From positions 1,178,001 to 1,242,000 of the forward strand of contig NZ_CP130886.1 of assembly GCF_030622045.1 (NCBI RefSeq): DNA of 64,000 nucleotides, written 5' to 3'. The notes below the pieces were generated by a model. That model did no database searches. It saw nothing but the letters and a program-made list of their open reading frames with translations, and was not told the DNA's origin. Positions 8,853 through 17,185 of this stretch are shown in pieces (position 1 is the first letter of the stretch; each line of letters begins with the position of its first letter). Both the position numbers and the translations under genes were made by a program. The stretch comes from Planctellipticum variicoloris. Its GTDB lineage: Bacteria > Planctomycetota > Planctomycetia > Planctomycetales > Planctomycetaceae.

Positions 8853-10037
8853 CTACGAACCTGTTTCGGTTTCGCTGGCTGGCCGGGCAGCGAGAACGGG
8901 CGGCACGTATATATTTTGCATTGCAGGCGTAAGTTCCTCTGCTAGCTTGATGTATCGCTGGGTCGTCTGGTAGCTCGCGTGCCGCATGAGGGTCTGCAGG
9001 ACTTCCGCCGGCATCCGGGTTGCGTTCAATGTCGCGAACGCCCGCCGCAGGTCGTGGAAGCCGTACCGGGTGCAGGCCGACGAACATTCGTGCGGCCGTG
9101 GGTTGGCACACTCCAGGCTGATCTCTGCCGCCGCCTGCAACCGGTGGAACTCGGAATAGAGGTCTTTCAGGTCGGCCTTCCACGGGAAGACTCTCGGCTG
9201 GAATCCTTTCAGGGGGCGAATTGCGTCGACGATGACCGAATGCAGGGCGACCATCGAATCCCGCCGGCCTTTGTTCGACTCCGCCCGCGTCAACGCCGTG
9301 CCCGCGTCCAGATCGACGTCTCGCCAATCCAGGGCGAGAATCTCGCCGATCCGCCATCCGGTCAGGTAGGCGAACGTCAGCAACCCACGCCACCATGTTT
9401 CGGCCGCGAAGTGATGGCCGTCGGGTGTCGTCGACGACTTGCACGCATTGAGGATTGCCGCGAAGTGCTCGGGAGTCACGAACCGATGGAGCTTCCGGTC
9501 CCCCTTCAGGAACTTGATTTCCGGAACCTCTTCGATGTACTTCCATCGCAGGGCCGTGCGGAGCGCTGCCTTCAGTCGTCTCAACTGCCGGTTGACCGTC
9601 TCGATTGATGTGGTCGATCCGACTTGCTTCCCACGCTCTGCCAGGCGGGCCGAAACAAAATCGTCGATGCTCTTGCCACTGACGACGTTGACCGGTTTTT
9701 TCCCAATCTTCAGGATCTTCACGAAACTCGTCAGGGCGGATCGAGCTTCGCTGATCGTCCCGGTTCGCGAGTTGCTGGGGAGCCCTTTCTGCAGGTACTC
9801 TTCGACGAAACGATCCCAGTCGGGAACCGTGCCCGCCTCCGACTTGTAAATCCCCAGCGTCAACTCCGTGTTGATCTTGTCCCGGAGGGTTTCGGCGAGC
9901 TTCTTGCCGGCCTTGCCAGGTCCGCACGTGCGGATTCGCCGGTTTCCGCTCGGTTCGGTCCACTCGCAAATCCATGTCTGTTTGCCGGTCCCCGGGAACC
10001 GCTCCCGCACCCATGCCTTGCCGCGTTTCTTTGCCAT
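8853..10037 (-). CDS. int: Tyrosine recombinase, probable integrase of the element
   Basis: 394 residues: an N-terminal Arm-type strand region (WICEWTEPSGNRRIRTCGPG), a SAM-like core-binding domain (about 60-160), then the catalytic domain. Catalytic residues appear as Arg in GWRIGEILALDW, His-x-x-Arg in FHDLRRAFATL, His in LMRHASYQTTQ and the nucleophile Tyr in QRYIKLAEEL. These enzymes integrate and excise DNA at tRNA attachment sites. The gene lies about 1.5 kb inside the left repeat and is convergent with the chaperone gene, 15 bp away. The second recombinase in the element makes it uncertain which one acts at the att sites; this one has the more ordinary domain plan. Confidence 0.9.
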   Translation of the reverse strand: MAKKRGKAWVRERFPGTGKQTWICEWTEPSGNRRIRTCGPGKAGKKLAETLRDKINTELTLGIYKSEAGTVPDWDRFVEEYLQKGLPSNSRTGTISEARSALTSFVKILKIGKKPVNVVSGKSIDDFVSARLAERGKQVGSTTSIETVNRQLRRLKAALRTALRWKYIEEVPEIKFLKGDRKLHRFVTPEHFAAILNACKSSTTPDGHHFAAETWWRGLLTFAYLTGWRIGEILALDWRDVDLDAGTALTRAESNKGRRDSMVALHSVIVDAIRPLKGFQPRVFPWKADLKDLYSEFHRLQAAAEISLECANPRPHECSSACTRYGFHDLRRAFATLNATRMPAEVLQTLMRHASYQTTQRYIKLAEELTPAMQNIYVPPVLAARPASETETGS

Positions 10038-10094
10038 GATTGAAACCTGTTCCTTGAATCCGATCCGCGGACCGGGATGTTGTGATGGAATGCG

Positions 10095-10388
10095 TCAGGA
10101 CAGCTCGCCAGCGATAGCCACGGGAGCCTGCCGCCGCTCTTCAAATGACAGGATGTCCGCCGCCCACTGCTGGGGAGTCCGGTTTCCCTTGGACTCGTTG
10201 CAGGAACGGCAGCAACCCACCAGATTTGCCAACCCGCGTTCGCCGCCCTTCGACAGCGGGTCAACGTGGTCGATGGTGAATTGCCCGGACATGAACGGCT
10301 TGTAGTCACGAGAGCAGTACGCGCAGACCGGCCAGGCCTCGCGAATCCGCCGCTTCGTGGTCGTTGAGTGTCGACGGCTATTCCCCAT
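10095..10388 (-). CDS. HNH endonuclease
   Basis: Starting at the ATG at 10388 gives 97 residues and a short overlap with the upstream recombinase gene; a longer frame to 10475 adds a segment without homology. The HNH fold is complete: CAYCSRDY with the first zinc Cys pair, FTIDHVDPLSKGG with the Asp-His of the catalytic motif, NLVGCCRSCNESKGNRTP with the second Cys pair and Asn. Such nucleases occur in phages beside terminase genes, in homing elements and in defence islands. Here it lies between two recombinase genes, so its role in the element is unclear. Confidence 0.85.
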   Translation of the reverse strand: MGNSRRHSTTTKRRIREAWPVCAYCSRDYKPFMSGQFTIDHVDPLSKGGERGLANLVGCCRSCNESKGNRTPQQWAADILSFEERRQAPVAIAGELS

Positions 10389-11724
10389 CGGCTTCGCTCC
10401 CCACGCTGACGAGTTCATTGCTGACGATTGGCGGAATGTAGAGAGCCCACGCTCCCCCCTCACCGCGATGAACACACTCGACTGGATCGACTGTCGAAGG
10501 GAGTTGAAGGCATTCCCTGAGAAGCTTTCTCAGCTTGTGGATTGCTTGGCGGACGCTGCCTTTCATCGATTTTGCCGGCAGATGCTTTCGGAGGTGTTCG
10601 CAGATCTCCTGCATCGTTACCGGCTCGCCGGCTTCCACGAGCAGCTTCAAGAGCCTTGGCAGCAACTCCCCAGTGATGCGATGCCATTGCCCTCTCTGAT
10701 AGCGAAACCCACCGGCGACGAAACTCCAGTCTTTGGGGTCTGCCGCCGGTGGCAGCGGTCTGCGTTTTGGAGCGACTGGAACTGGCGATACAGCCGCCGT
10801 CCCTGTCGCGAATTCCTCAGGAAAACGCATCCCCTTTATCGCTTCCTCCAGTTCCTCTATCTCGTTCAGGTAGTACAACCCGGTAACGGTTGTTGAAACA
10901 TGCTGAAGAAACACAGACCCCATGCCAGGGCGAACCCGCTGCACTTCGCTTGCTGCGGTTCTGCGGATGTCGTGCAGTCCGAACATCTGCTTTCCGGCGA
11001 TTCCTGCCCTCTCCTCCAGGTCGTGCAGGTGAGAATAAAACCGGGTTGCGAGTTTGTGCATTCCGGCAAACACCAGCTCGCGCTCGGGATACCAGATCCT
11101 TTCGAGGTGAATCACCGCGAGTTCGTGCAGCGGGAAGGTATCTTCCTTTCTCGTCTTCGATGCCTTGAACGTGAGTAGCGACTCCCGAAGGTCGATCTGT
11201 GATCGCTTCAGCGTCAGCAAATCGCCTTTGCGAATCCCGGTGAAGTAAGCCATGACGAACAACGCCCGCCACCAGTCACGAGGCGGGAATCCCGGTCTCG
11301 GGTAAGTGGCGTTCTCGCATGACAGATAGAGCGCTCCGATATCGTTCAACGGAACTCGCCGCGGACGTGCCCTCACTTCTTTGACGGGTTTCATGTACGG
11401 GCATTTTGTGATGACGCCCATTCCGCGGGGATTTCCAAGCTGTTCTGGACACGCCAGCCGGAGAATCGCCCGAAGCCCGGTCCATGTCGAACTGATTGTG
11501 CTGGGAGCGTACTCGTGCTCCAGCATTTCAAATCGAAACCGCTCAACCGTCTGATTGTCGATGTCCTCAATGGGCGGGTTCTCAGTCAGCCTCTCCCATC
11601 GCAGAATCTCGTAATGTGCTCTGCCCTTCGATCCTTCTTCCAGGTCCGATTTGTCGTAAAACGCATCGTAGAACTGGCGGAGCGTCAGCCGTGCGGCGGC
11701 TTTCATTTCCTCGGGTGTCATCAT
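10378..11724 (-). CDS. Second tyrosine recombinase with an extra C-terminal domain
   Basis: The start at 11724 overlaps the stop of the previous gene as ATGA, giving 448 residues. Catalytic elements are Arg in TGIRKGDLLTLKRSQ, His-x-x-Arg in GLHDIRRTAASEV, His in FLQHVSTTVTGLYYL and the Tyr in that segment. Beyond the recombinase there are about 130 further residues (from about 320) with HRITGELLPRLLKLLVEAGE, MQEICEHLRKHL and SVRQAIHKLRKLLRE, which look like a winged-helix domain ending in beta strands. Recombinases with such a tail are unusual to me. It could provide site selection or autoregulation. Transcribed with the small gene upstream and the HNH gene downstream. Confidence 0.8.
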   Translation of the reverse strand: MMTPEEMKAAARLTLRQFYDAFYDKSDLEEGSKGRAHYEILRWERLTENPPIEDIDNQTVERFRFEMLEHEYAPSTISSTWTGLRAILRLACPEQLGNPRGMGVITKCPYMKPVKEVRARPRRVPLNDIGALYLSCENATYPRPGFPPRDWWRALFVMAYFTGIRKGDLLTLKRSQIDLRESLLTFKASKTRKEDTFPLHELAVIHLERIWYPERELVFAGMHKLATRFYSHLHDLEERAGIAGKQMFGLHDIRRTAASEVQRVRPGMGSVFLQHVSTTVTGLYYLNEIEELEEAIKGMRFPEEFATGTAAVSPVPVAPKRRPLPPAADPKDWSFVAGGFRYQRGQWHRITGELLPRLLKLLVEAGEPVTMQEICEHLRKHLPAKSMKGSVRQAIHKLRKLLRECLQLPSTVDPVECVHRGEGGAWALYIPPIVSNELVSVGSEADGE

Positions 11725-12074
11725 GCCCGCACCCCCTTTCCATTCCAGCTCTCCGGCCAGATGTGCCAGACGCCCACCTGGGACCGCGGCGACCACTCGC
11801 GAATAACGACGTGGTCCGGCGTGCTGGCCTGCAGATCGACGCGAACGCCAACCCGGTTCTCAACCCTGCGAAGTGAGCGAATCGCCGCCAGTTCGGCCGG
11901 CAGATCGTCCCGCATGCGTGCCATCCACGCTTCGGCGAGTTCCCAGAAGAGTTTGTAGAAGGTCGGTTCCGGGAGCTTGTCAGCGGCTTCCCATCTTCCG
12001 ACCGTCCACCGCAGGAAGCCTCTCGTTTGCGCTGTTCGAAGGACGTACCTTTGCCTAGAATCGGAGCCAGCCAT
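11721..12074 (-). CDS. Hypothetical protein preceding the second recombinase
   Basis: 117 residues from the ATG at 12074 (MAGSDSRQRY); an alternative start at 12137 adds 21 residues. Composition is that of a real folded protein (TFYKLFWELAEAWMARMRDD followed by an Ala/Arg-rich helix; HVVIREWSPRSQVGVWHIWP as beta structure), but I recognise no family. The ATGA overlap with the recombinase start at 11724 implies translational coupling and possibly a shared function. Confidence 0.5.
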   Translation of the reverse strand: MAGSDSRQRYVLRTAQTRGFLRWTVGRWEAADKLPEPTFYKLFWELAEAWMARMRDDLPAELAAIRSLRRVENRVGVRVDLQASTPDHVVIREWSPRSQVGVWHIWPESWNGKGVRA

Positions 12075-12242
12075 GTGTCCCTTCCTCTCAAAAAAGGGGC
12101 CATTGGTGATGGGCGAGCGACCGGCTTTGTTCGCCAAAACTCGGGCCGGTCGCTCGCTTTATCCTCTCGCTCGGCTGCTCTCATTCGCCGAACGGGAGGG
12201 AACCCGCGGAGCCCAATCTCCGCGGGAGTGTCTCAACGTCGT

Positions 12243-12413
12243 CTATTCGTCCTCACTGACCAGTTCAAGAATCTCCGTCTCAACGTCGTCCCAGTCCTCT
12301 TCGCCGTTCCATCCGCGTTTCGCGTCGTCCAGGAGCTTGCGAATCTGTGCCGCGACTTCGAACTTGACTGCGGCCTGCTGCTGGCGGATCTGGATTTGTT
12401 CGACCGTCATCAT
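12243..12413 (-). CDS. Small acidic hypothetical protein
   Basis: 56 residues starting MMTVEQIQIRQQQAAVKFEV and ending in a strongly acidic tail (EEDWDDVETEILELVSEDE). The frame stays open upstream to 12587, but that part overlaps the divergent ribbon-helix-helix gene and its operator and is probably not translated. Predicted mostly helical. No family recognised. It is divergent from 12523-12729 and shares its control region. Confidence 0.4.
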   Translation of the reverse strand: MMTVEQIQIRQQQAAVKFEVAAQIRKLLDDAKRGWNGEEDWDDVETEILELVSEDE

Positions 12414-12471
12414 TCGCCCCGTGTCTTGAACTGAGATTGATTTCCCGACCGACGCCCGTATTATGTCATTA

Positions 12472-12501
12472 CAACGCGTTGCGTCAATTGTGTAATTACA
12501 C
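12472..12501. promoter_or_regulatory. Two palindromes in a divergent control region
   Basis: CAACGCGTTG (12472-12481) and GTGTAATTACAC (12490-12501) are perfect palindromes about two helical turns apart centre to centre, within the only AT-rich patch nearby. They lie between the 56-residue protein gene and the ribbon-helix-helix gene, so they are natural operators for the latter, whose class binds such sites and represses its own promoter. Confidence 0.5.
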
Positions 12502-12522
12502 GAATTCGGAGAGATTCTGAAA

Positions 12523-12729
12523 ATGTCACCAGCCGGACGTCCGCCGATGGCGGGCGAGCGAAAAACCGCCGTCCTGCAAATTCGCATGACTGAAGACGAA
12601 AAGGCGAAACTGGACGCCGCCGCCGCTGCCGCCGGGCAACCGACGGGGACTTGGCTTCGGGATATGGGGCTTGCCGCCGCTGACGATATCGCTGGCGGAA
12701 CGAAGAAGAGAAAGAAGTCTGGCAGTTAG
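12523..12729 (+). CDS. Ribbon-helix-helix DNA-binding protein
   Basis: 68 residues. KTAVLQIRMTEDEKAKLDAA is a typical ribbon-helix-helix start: one beta strand (VLQIRMT), then helix A; GQPTGTWLRDMGL gives the second helix, as in DUF1778/MobC-like proteins. The C-terminus is Lys-rich (TKKRKKSGS). Such proteins are antitoxins, autorepressors or relaxosome accessory factors. No relaxase or toxin is adjacent, so I favour a regulator of the element acting at the palindromes just upstream. It is one of the few plus-strand genes in the element. Its end overlaps the convergent lipoprotein stop by four bases. Confidence 0.7.
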   Translation: MSPAGRPPMAGERKTAVLQIRMTEDEKAKLDAAAAAAGQPTGTWLRDMGLAAADDIAGGTKKRKKSGS

Positions 12730-13352
12730 CGATTTTGCGATTGATCGAACTTCGATTCCCCGAGTCCGATGCGTCGCAGCGTTGATACGTCGTCCGCCGT
12801 CAACTCGGGCAGAATTGCGATGCGACGCAGCTCCTTGTCGTCGACTTCAGACAGCATGACAAACCGAAAGAGCACCCTGATATCCATCGAATTCTCTTCA
12901 AGTCTATCGAGCACTTCCGATGCTCCAATCTCCTCGGCACGTCTAACTATGTGGTAATCGAGCTTCTCGATTGGGCGACCAAACGCCGCAAGTGCGTGCC
13001 TCGCTTCGTCCCAAGTCAGATCCTGCCCCGACTTCATCTTCTCGGAAATTGCTGTGATCCATGCGGCATCGCCCTCTGACATTCTCCCGAGGTTGATCGT
13101 GAATTGTCTGTCCTGACGCTCGAATTCCTCATCGGTCACCAATTGCCGCCAGGCAGACGCCTTTGCCGTGATTTCATTGAGGTTCAGTCTCTTTGATTCC
13201 GGCATGCTGCGTTGCTGCGGTGCATCGCCGGTCGGAATGATGTTGCTATCGGAAACCTCTGTCGCTTCGGCCCGTTTCACTGGAGCAATATCAGGAGACG
13301 CCTTGCTGCAACCAGCTAACAGAACCGCAAACAGTAGGATTCGAGCGTGCAT
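12726..13352 (-). CDS. Lipoprotein of unknown function
   Basis: Starting at the ATG at 13352 gives 208 residues with signal MHARILLFAVLLAGCSK and lipobox LAGC, so it should be membrane-anchored. The mature part is helical and charged (LNEITAKASAWRQLVTDEEF, RQFTINLGRMSEGDAAWI, EARHALAAFGRPIEKLDYHI) and ends in repeated leucine/aspartate-rich segments such as LPELTADDVSTLRRIGLGE. No family recognised. A surface lipoprotein in a phage-like element could act in superinfection exclusion; that is speculation from context. Confidence 0.6.
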   Translation of the reverse strand: MHARILLFAVLLAGCSKASPDIAPVKRAEATEVSDSNIIPTGDAPQQRSMPESKRLNLNEITAKASAWRQLVTDEEFERQDRQFTINLGRMSEGDAAWITAISEKMKSGQDLTWDEARHALAAFGRPIEKLDYHIVRRAEEIGASEVLDRLEENSMDIRVLFRFVMLSEVDDKELRRIAILPELTADDVSTLRRIGLGESKFDQSQNR

Positions 13353-13530
13353 GGCGGTGCCTTTCGTTGGGTACTTGACGGACAGACCGATCACTTCCGC
13401 TTACAGCCTCATTGCGATTCTGAGCAAACGCAAGGCGCTGCAGATGAGACTCCTCCGCGACACGGGCCGGCAGACCACGCGTTCCCACAGTGGAATGCCG
13501 GATTCCCTTCGGATTCTTCATCCGATGCGA

Positions 13531-15234
13531 CTACTTGAACGGGTTCCCCAGCGGTCCGTTTTCGATCTTGCTCACCCGCTGTTCCAGTTTGGCCTGCTCC
13601 GCCGCACTCGCTTCCGCGTAGTTCAGGATGCGGCCGAAAAGCTGTGCCTCGGCTTCGAACGATTTCGCGATGGACTTCTCCACCTTCTCCAGCATTTCAC
13701 GAGCTTGGGTTGCAGCTCTCGCCGCCTCCCCGGTTGAGAAGTCTTGCAGGTTCGTCTGTGCGGCCTGCAGTCCCCGGTTCTCGCCGAATGCCGCCAGAAT
13801 CCCGCCGGCCCCTCGCTTGCGGCCTTCCTGCACGAAGTACGATTCGGCTTGTGCCCCGCCGATCCCGGACCGCTCCAGGAATTCCGCTTCGGACCGCGAC
13901 AGTTTCCCGCCGGCCTGCACCTTCTCCCCGATGGTCTTCAACCGACTCGCCTCACCCGCAGACATCCGGCCAAGGGACGCCTCCAGCGATCGATACCGAT
14001 TCTCTTCAGCCCGGAGCGTTTCAACGGCAGCTTGCTTCAGGGAGAGTGACGTGTCGAGCTGTTGTTGCAAGGCTGCCTGTTGCTTCTGGTAGACGGATTG
14101 CTTTTCCTGTTCGAACTGCAGGGCCAGTTCCTGAACCTTCAGTTCCCGCTGTGCGATTTCCGAATTCGTCTGCTGGGGGCTCCCCACCAGTCTGTCGGAC
14201 CGCAGAATCTCCGTTGATGCTCGCTGATCGTGTGCCAGGCCGGCCAACGCCTGATCGTAGCCGATCATCGCTCGCGGGCCGGACATCATCGCCGCACGAA
14301 TGTTCCGGCCGCTGGCAGCTCGCCCTTCGACCGCGTCCAGCAACCGCGAAATCGCCTCTGATCCTCTCGCGTTCCGATCCGCCGTCGCTTCCTCTGAACC
14401 GTAGGCGAGCGCCCTGTTTCTCCGCTCGGCATCGAATCGCCGGCGAGTCCCCATCTCGCTTTCGTTGTAGAGACCCTGCCCAAGCTTGTACGCTCCGTAT
14501 CCGGCAGCAGCTACGGCCGCAATCGCGATGCCGCCGATGCCGATTACGCTTGATGCACGTTTCGCGACGGCCAGTCGGATCTCTGCCGCGGTCTGGGTGT
14601 CGGTCGCTCGGGCCTCAATCAGCTTCGCGGCCGTCGCCACCTTGCTGAAGGCGATGTAGGCTTTGTACCCGTCGATGATGCCGGTGAAGATGTCGAAGTA
14701 CCCTTGAGCCTGGGCAATCGTCTTCAGCATCGACTGATATTCGGCTTCGTTCGCGGCCGTGACGAACGCCACCCCGCGGGCGAGCTTCATTCCCGCATTC
14801 GCCAAGATCATCGTCGCTTCCGCCCGCTGATTCGAAATCTCCAGCGATGCCCGCTCGGAATCGATCAGCTTCCGATTCGCCCTCTCGGCAGCATCGGCGG
14901 ACTTCGCGATGGTCTCAGACCGTTTCAGGACAAGTTCGTCCGATTGCAGAATCTGCTGATTGAACCGCCCCTGCCGGGTGATCTGGTCTTTGTACCGATT
15001 CGTCCCCAGATCCAGGCCGGCGAACACGTCGGGAGCCCGCTGCGATGAAGTTCCGCCCGCGGCGCGAGCTGACCCGCCGCTCTTCAATGCCGTGTTGAGC
15101 TTCTCAACGGCCGCGGTTGCGTCGTTCGCCTCCCGTTCGACCTTCCGCAAGTCGGGAGCCGAGAAGCCCGAACTATTGGTCTGCAGGCCGATGCGGATGA
15201 GAACGTCCCGGATTGTTTGAGCACCTGCGCTCAT
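13531..15234 (-). CDS. Tape-measure-like coiled-coil protein
   Basis: 567 residues, mostly alpha-helical with long coiled coils (about 30-110 and 370-420), a hydrophobic stretch near 225-250 (SVIGIGGIAIAAVAAAGYGA) and several Ala/Gln-rich helices (QQTNSEIAQRELKVQELALQ). The start, SAGAQTIRDVLIRIGLQTNS, resembles the opening of phage tail tape-measure proteins, and the central hydrophobic segment is typical of them. It is short for a tape measure and no tail-tube, sheath or baseplate genes adjoin it, so it could be a relic or a satellite protein that interferes with a helper's tail. Start codon ATG at 15234. Confidence 0.55.
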   Translation of the reverse strand: MSAGAQTIRDVLIRIGLQTNSSGFSAPDLRKVEREANDATAAVEKLNTALKSGGSARAAGGTSSQRAPDVFAGLDLGTNRYKDQITRQGRFNQQILQSDELVLKRSETIAKSADAAERANRKLIDSERASLEISNQRAEATMILANAGMKLARGVAFVTAANEAEYQSMLKTIAQAQGYFDIFTGIIDGYKAYIAFSKVATAAKLIEARATDTQTAAEIRLAVAKRASSVIGIGGIAIAAVAAAGYGAYKLGQGLYNESEMGTRRRFDAERRNRALAYGSEEATADRNARGSEAISRLLDAVEGRAASGRNIRAAMMSGPRAMIGYDQALAGLAHDQRASTEILRSDRLVGSPQQTNSEIAQRELKVQELALQFEQEKQSVYQKQQAALQQQLDTSLSLKQAAVETLRAEENRYRSLEASLGRMSAGEASRLKTIGEKVQAGGKLSRSEAEFLERSGIGGAQAESYFVQEGRKRGAGGILAAFGENRGLQAAQTNLQDFSTGEAARAATQAREMLEKVEKSIAKSFEAEAQLFGRILNYAEASAAEQAKLEQRVSKIENGPLGNPFK

Positions 15235-15290
15235 CGTGAATACCTTCTGTTTGTGAATGAGTGAAGACGCATCGCCCGAACTGGGGACCG

Positions 15291-15656
15291 TCAGGAAATG
15301 TGAGGGTCCATCGTCTTGAACAACGCCCGAACGCAGAGCAGCCAGGATTCGAGTGTCGCGGATGAGTTAATCGCAAAGGCCATGCTCTGTTGTGCCTGCT
15401 CCGCTTGCAGGTCGAAGCATCGAACAACGTCCGCAAACGCGGGATTGTTCCGATACTCATCCGGCAGCGTCAGCTTTGATTTCTGCTGACACTCCCGGAG
15501 CGTCGACTGCGATTCCCGAGTCTGCTCCAGGATCTCCGCCAGTCGCTCCTGAAACCGCAGGAAGTGATCGCGGACCGACAGCGATTCCTGCTCCCCATCG
15601 GGCGGGTCGTCGCCCATGCTCGCACCGTCGCCGCCTGCCGAATTGAACGCCACCAT
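15291..15656 (-). CDS. Hypothetical helical protein of the element
   Basis: From the ATG at 15656 the product has 121 residues; the longer open frame overlaps the neighbouring gene and is unlikely. It begins with a Gly/Asp-rich disordered segment, then a helical region (SVRDHFLRFQERLAEILEQT) and a second helix pair (NPAFADVVRCFDLQAEQAQQ; TLESWLLCVRALFKTMD). No family recognised. Its position just before the tape-measure-like gene is where phage tail assembly chaperones usually sit, but no similarity supports that. Confidence 0.5.
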   Translation of the reverse strand: MVAFNSAGGDGASMGDDPPDGEQESLSVRDHFLRFQERLAEILEQTRESQSTLRECQQKSKLTLPDEYRNNPAFADVVRCFDLQAEQAQQSMAFAINSSATLESWLLCVRALFKTMDPHIS

Positions 15657-15666
15657 GATCAGTCCT

Positions 15667-15888
15667 CTATTCTTGATTGTTGGGTCGGTCGCCGATTTGC
15701 CGAACGTGCCACGACGGGGAATCAATCGCCCGTCGCCTTCGTTCTTCAGTGGGTGTCCATTCCGCTTGGATCTCGCGACAGGTTGCCGCGATTTCTGCGG
15801 GTGTCGGATCGGGCAACGCCTTTCCTCGCTCGCGTCCACGGTCCGACATTCGCACCCACGTATCACCAATTGCTTCCGTCTCACTCAT
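15667..15888 (-). CDS. Small hypothetical protein of the element
   Basis: 73 residues starting MSETEAIGDTWVRMSDRGRE and carrying PTPAEIAATCREIQAEWTPT followed by EERRRRA. The AEIAATCREIQAxWTxxERxRR pattern is one I associate with small proteins beside integrated elements in planctomycetes, with no known function. The start at 15888 overlaps the stop of the gene upstream as ATGA. Confidence 0.6.
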   Translation of the reverse strand: MSETEAIGDTWVRMSDRGRERGKALPDPTPAEIAATCREIQAEWTPTEERRRRAIDSPSWHVRQIGDRPNNQE

Positions 15889-16172
15889 CGCCCGTCGCCT
15901 TGAAGGATTGCCAGGCATTCTTCCGCGAGACGTGCGGACCGATTCGAGCGTTCAGCCAGTCCGCTTTGTTCCGTCAGACTCTCGTCAATGGCGATTTCCG
16001 CCAGATGGAAAAGCACGCTCTCCAGCACTGTCAGTGGCCGTCCCTGACTGACGCTCGCGGCCTGCAGTCGTCGCAAGACTCGCCGCAGTTCGAGAGCGCA
16101 GTCGAATCGTTCGATCCCCGATTGCTCTGAGGATCGAAGTTCGCGGGCCAGTTCCTGCAGAGTGGGGACCAT
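15885..16172 (-). CDS. Small hypothetical helical protein
   Basis: 95 residues, almost all helix (PTLQELARELRSSEQSG, ELRRVLRRLQAA, VLESVLFHLAEIAIDESL). No family recognised. Its start at 16172 touches the stop of the upstream gene and its stop overlaps the downstream start by four bases, so it belongs to the long minus-strand operon. Confidence 0.55.
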   Translation of the reverse strand: MVPTLQELARELRSSEQSGIERFDCALELRRVLRRLQAASVSQGRPLTVLESVLFHLAEIAIDESLTEQSGLAERSNRSARLAEECLAILQGDGR

Positions 16173-17113
16173 CAGAGATTCCCGCTGAACTGGAATTTGT
16201 CGAGCGGACCGCCGCCGCCAAACGCTCCACCCTGGGAATCCTTGTAATCGCGGCCAAGTCCGCCCATCGATCCGCCGCCGCCACTGCTAATGTTTTGGGT
16301 CGCACCGATGACATGGTCTGTCGGTCGCCAATCGCCCCAAACGTGCCTCAGACCGCCGATTGGTCCCTCCTGCTGAACCTGCATCATCATGTATGCGATT
16401 GCCGGACCGAAGAACCTCCACTGATCCGCAGCCGTCGCGTAGGTGTTCAACAGAGAGATTACTTCCTCCGTGAAGATGATCTCGCAGAGCTTGGCCTCGG
16501 CATCCTTCATCGTTTCGCGAATCTCGCGTGAGAACTTCGCGTGAGTCTCACTGAAGATTCGGCTACGCAGTTCCGGCAACTCCTTTTCCGCGTCTTCCTG
16601 TTTCTGCCGCAGGATTCTCAACTTCACATCGAAGTTCTGAATCGTGAATCGATGCTGACTCATTTCGGCGAATAGCTTCTGCTCCTCATCGGGCGGAATC
16701 GATTCCGCATTCTGAAGTTGCTGTTCAAGTTGCATTTCCAGAGCGGCCAGCTTCACGCTCGCCGCCCGCCGCTCTTCCTCGCACCGCTCGACAGCGGCCC
16801 GTGCGTTATTGATGGCGTTCATCAGCGGTCCGGACTGCTCCGCCTCCAGGAACTCCTGACGGAACCGCCGTTGCGACTCCGTCACCTCGGCAAACGTCTC
16901 CGGCTGAATCGATTCCAGCAGTCGCTTTATTGCCCGTTGCCGCAGTTCGTTTTGTGATGCACCGGGGTTCCTCTTATCCCGGAGAATGACGAGCTTCAGC
17001 CGCTTCGCTTCCTCCAGTTCGGCCTCTTCCTGCTGTTTGACGTCCTGCAGGACTTCCTCCAGGCTTTCGCGTTCGGCGTCGATGTCGTCTTCAATCGCAC
17101 TCTGCGTCGTCAT
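16172..17113 (-). CDS. Coiled-coil protein with glycine-rich C-terminus
   Basis: 313 residues. The first 220 or so are heptad-rich and highly charged (ESLEEVLQDVKQQEEAELEE; KLAALEMQLEQQLQNAES; RILRQKQEDAEKELPELRSR), followed by a more globular hydrophobic part (LLNTYATAADQWRFFGPAIA) and a Gly-rich tail (SSGGGGSMGGLGRD). This resembles phage structural or scaffold-associated proteins but no specific family. It follows the prohead-protease-like gene after 72 bp, a location where scaffold or head-completion proteins occur. Function unassigned. Confidence 0.5.
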   Translation of the reverse strand: MTTQSAIEDDIDAERESLEEVLQDVKQQEEAELEEAKRLKLVILRDKRNPGASQNELRQRAIKRLLESIQPETFAEVTESQRRFRQEFLEAEQSGPLMNAINNARAAVERCEEERRAASVKLAALEMQLEQQLQNAESIPPDEEQKLFAEMSQHRFTIQNFDVKLRILRQKQEDAEKELPELRSRIFSETHAKFSREIRETMKDAEAKLCEIIFTEEVISLLNTYATAADQWRFFGPAIAYMMMQVQQEGPIGGLRHVWGDWRPTDHVIGATQNISSGGGGSMGGLGRDYKDSQGGAFGGGGPLDKFQFSGNL

Positions 17114-17185
17114 TGCTCACAATCTCCAAAGGGTGACGGGAACGGCGGCAGGGGGAATGCCGCCGGGTGTTTACGAACGAACGAA

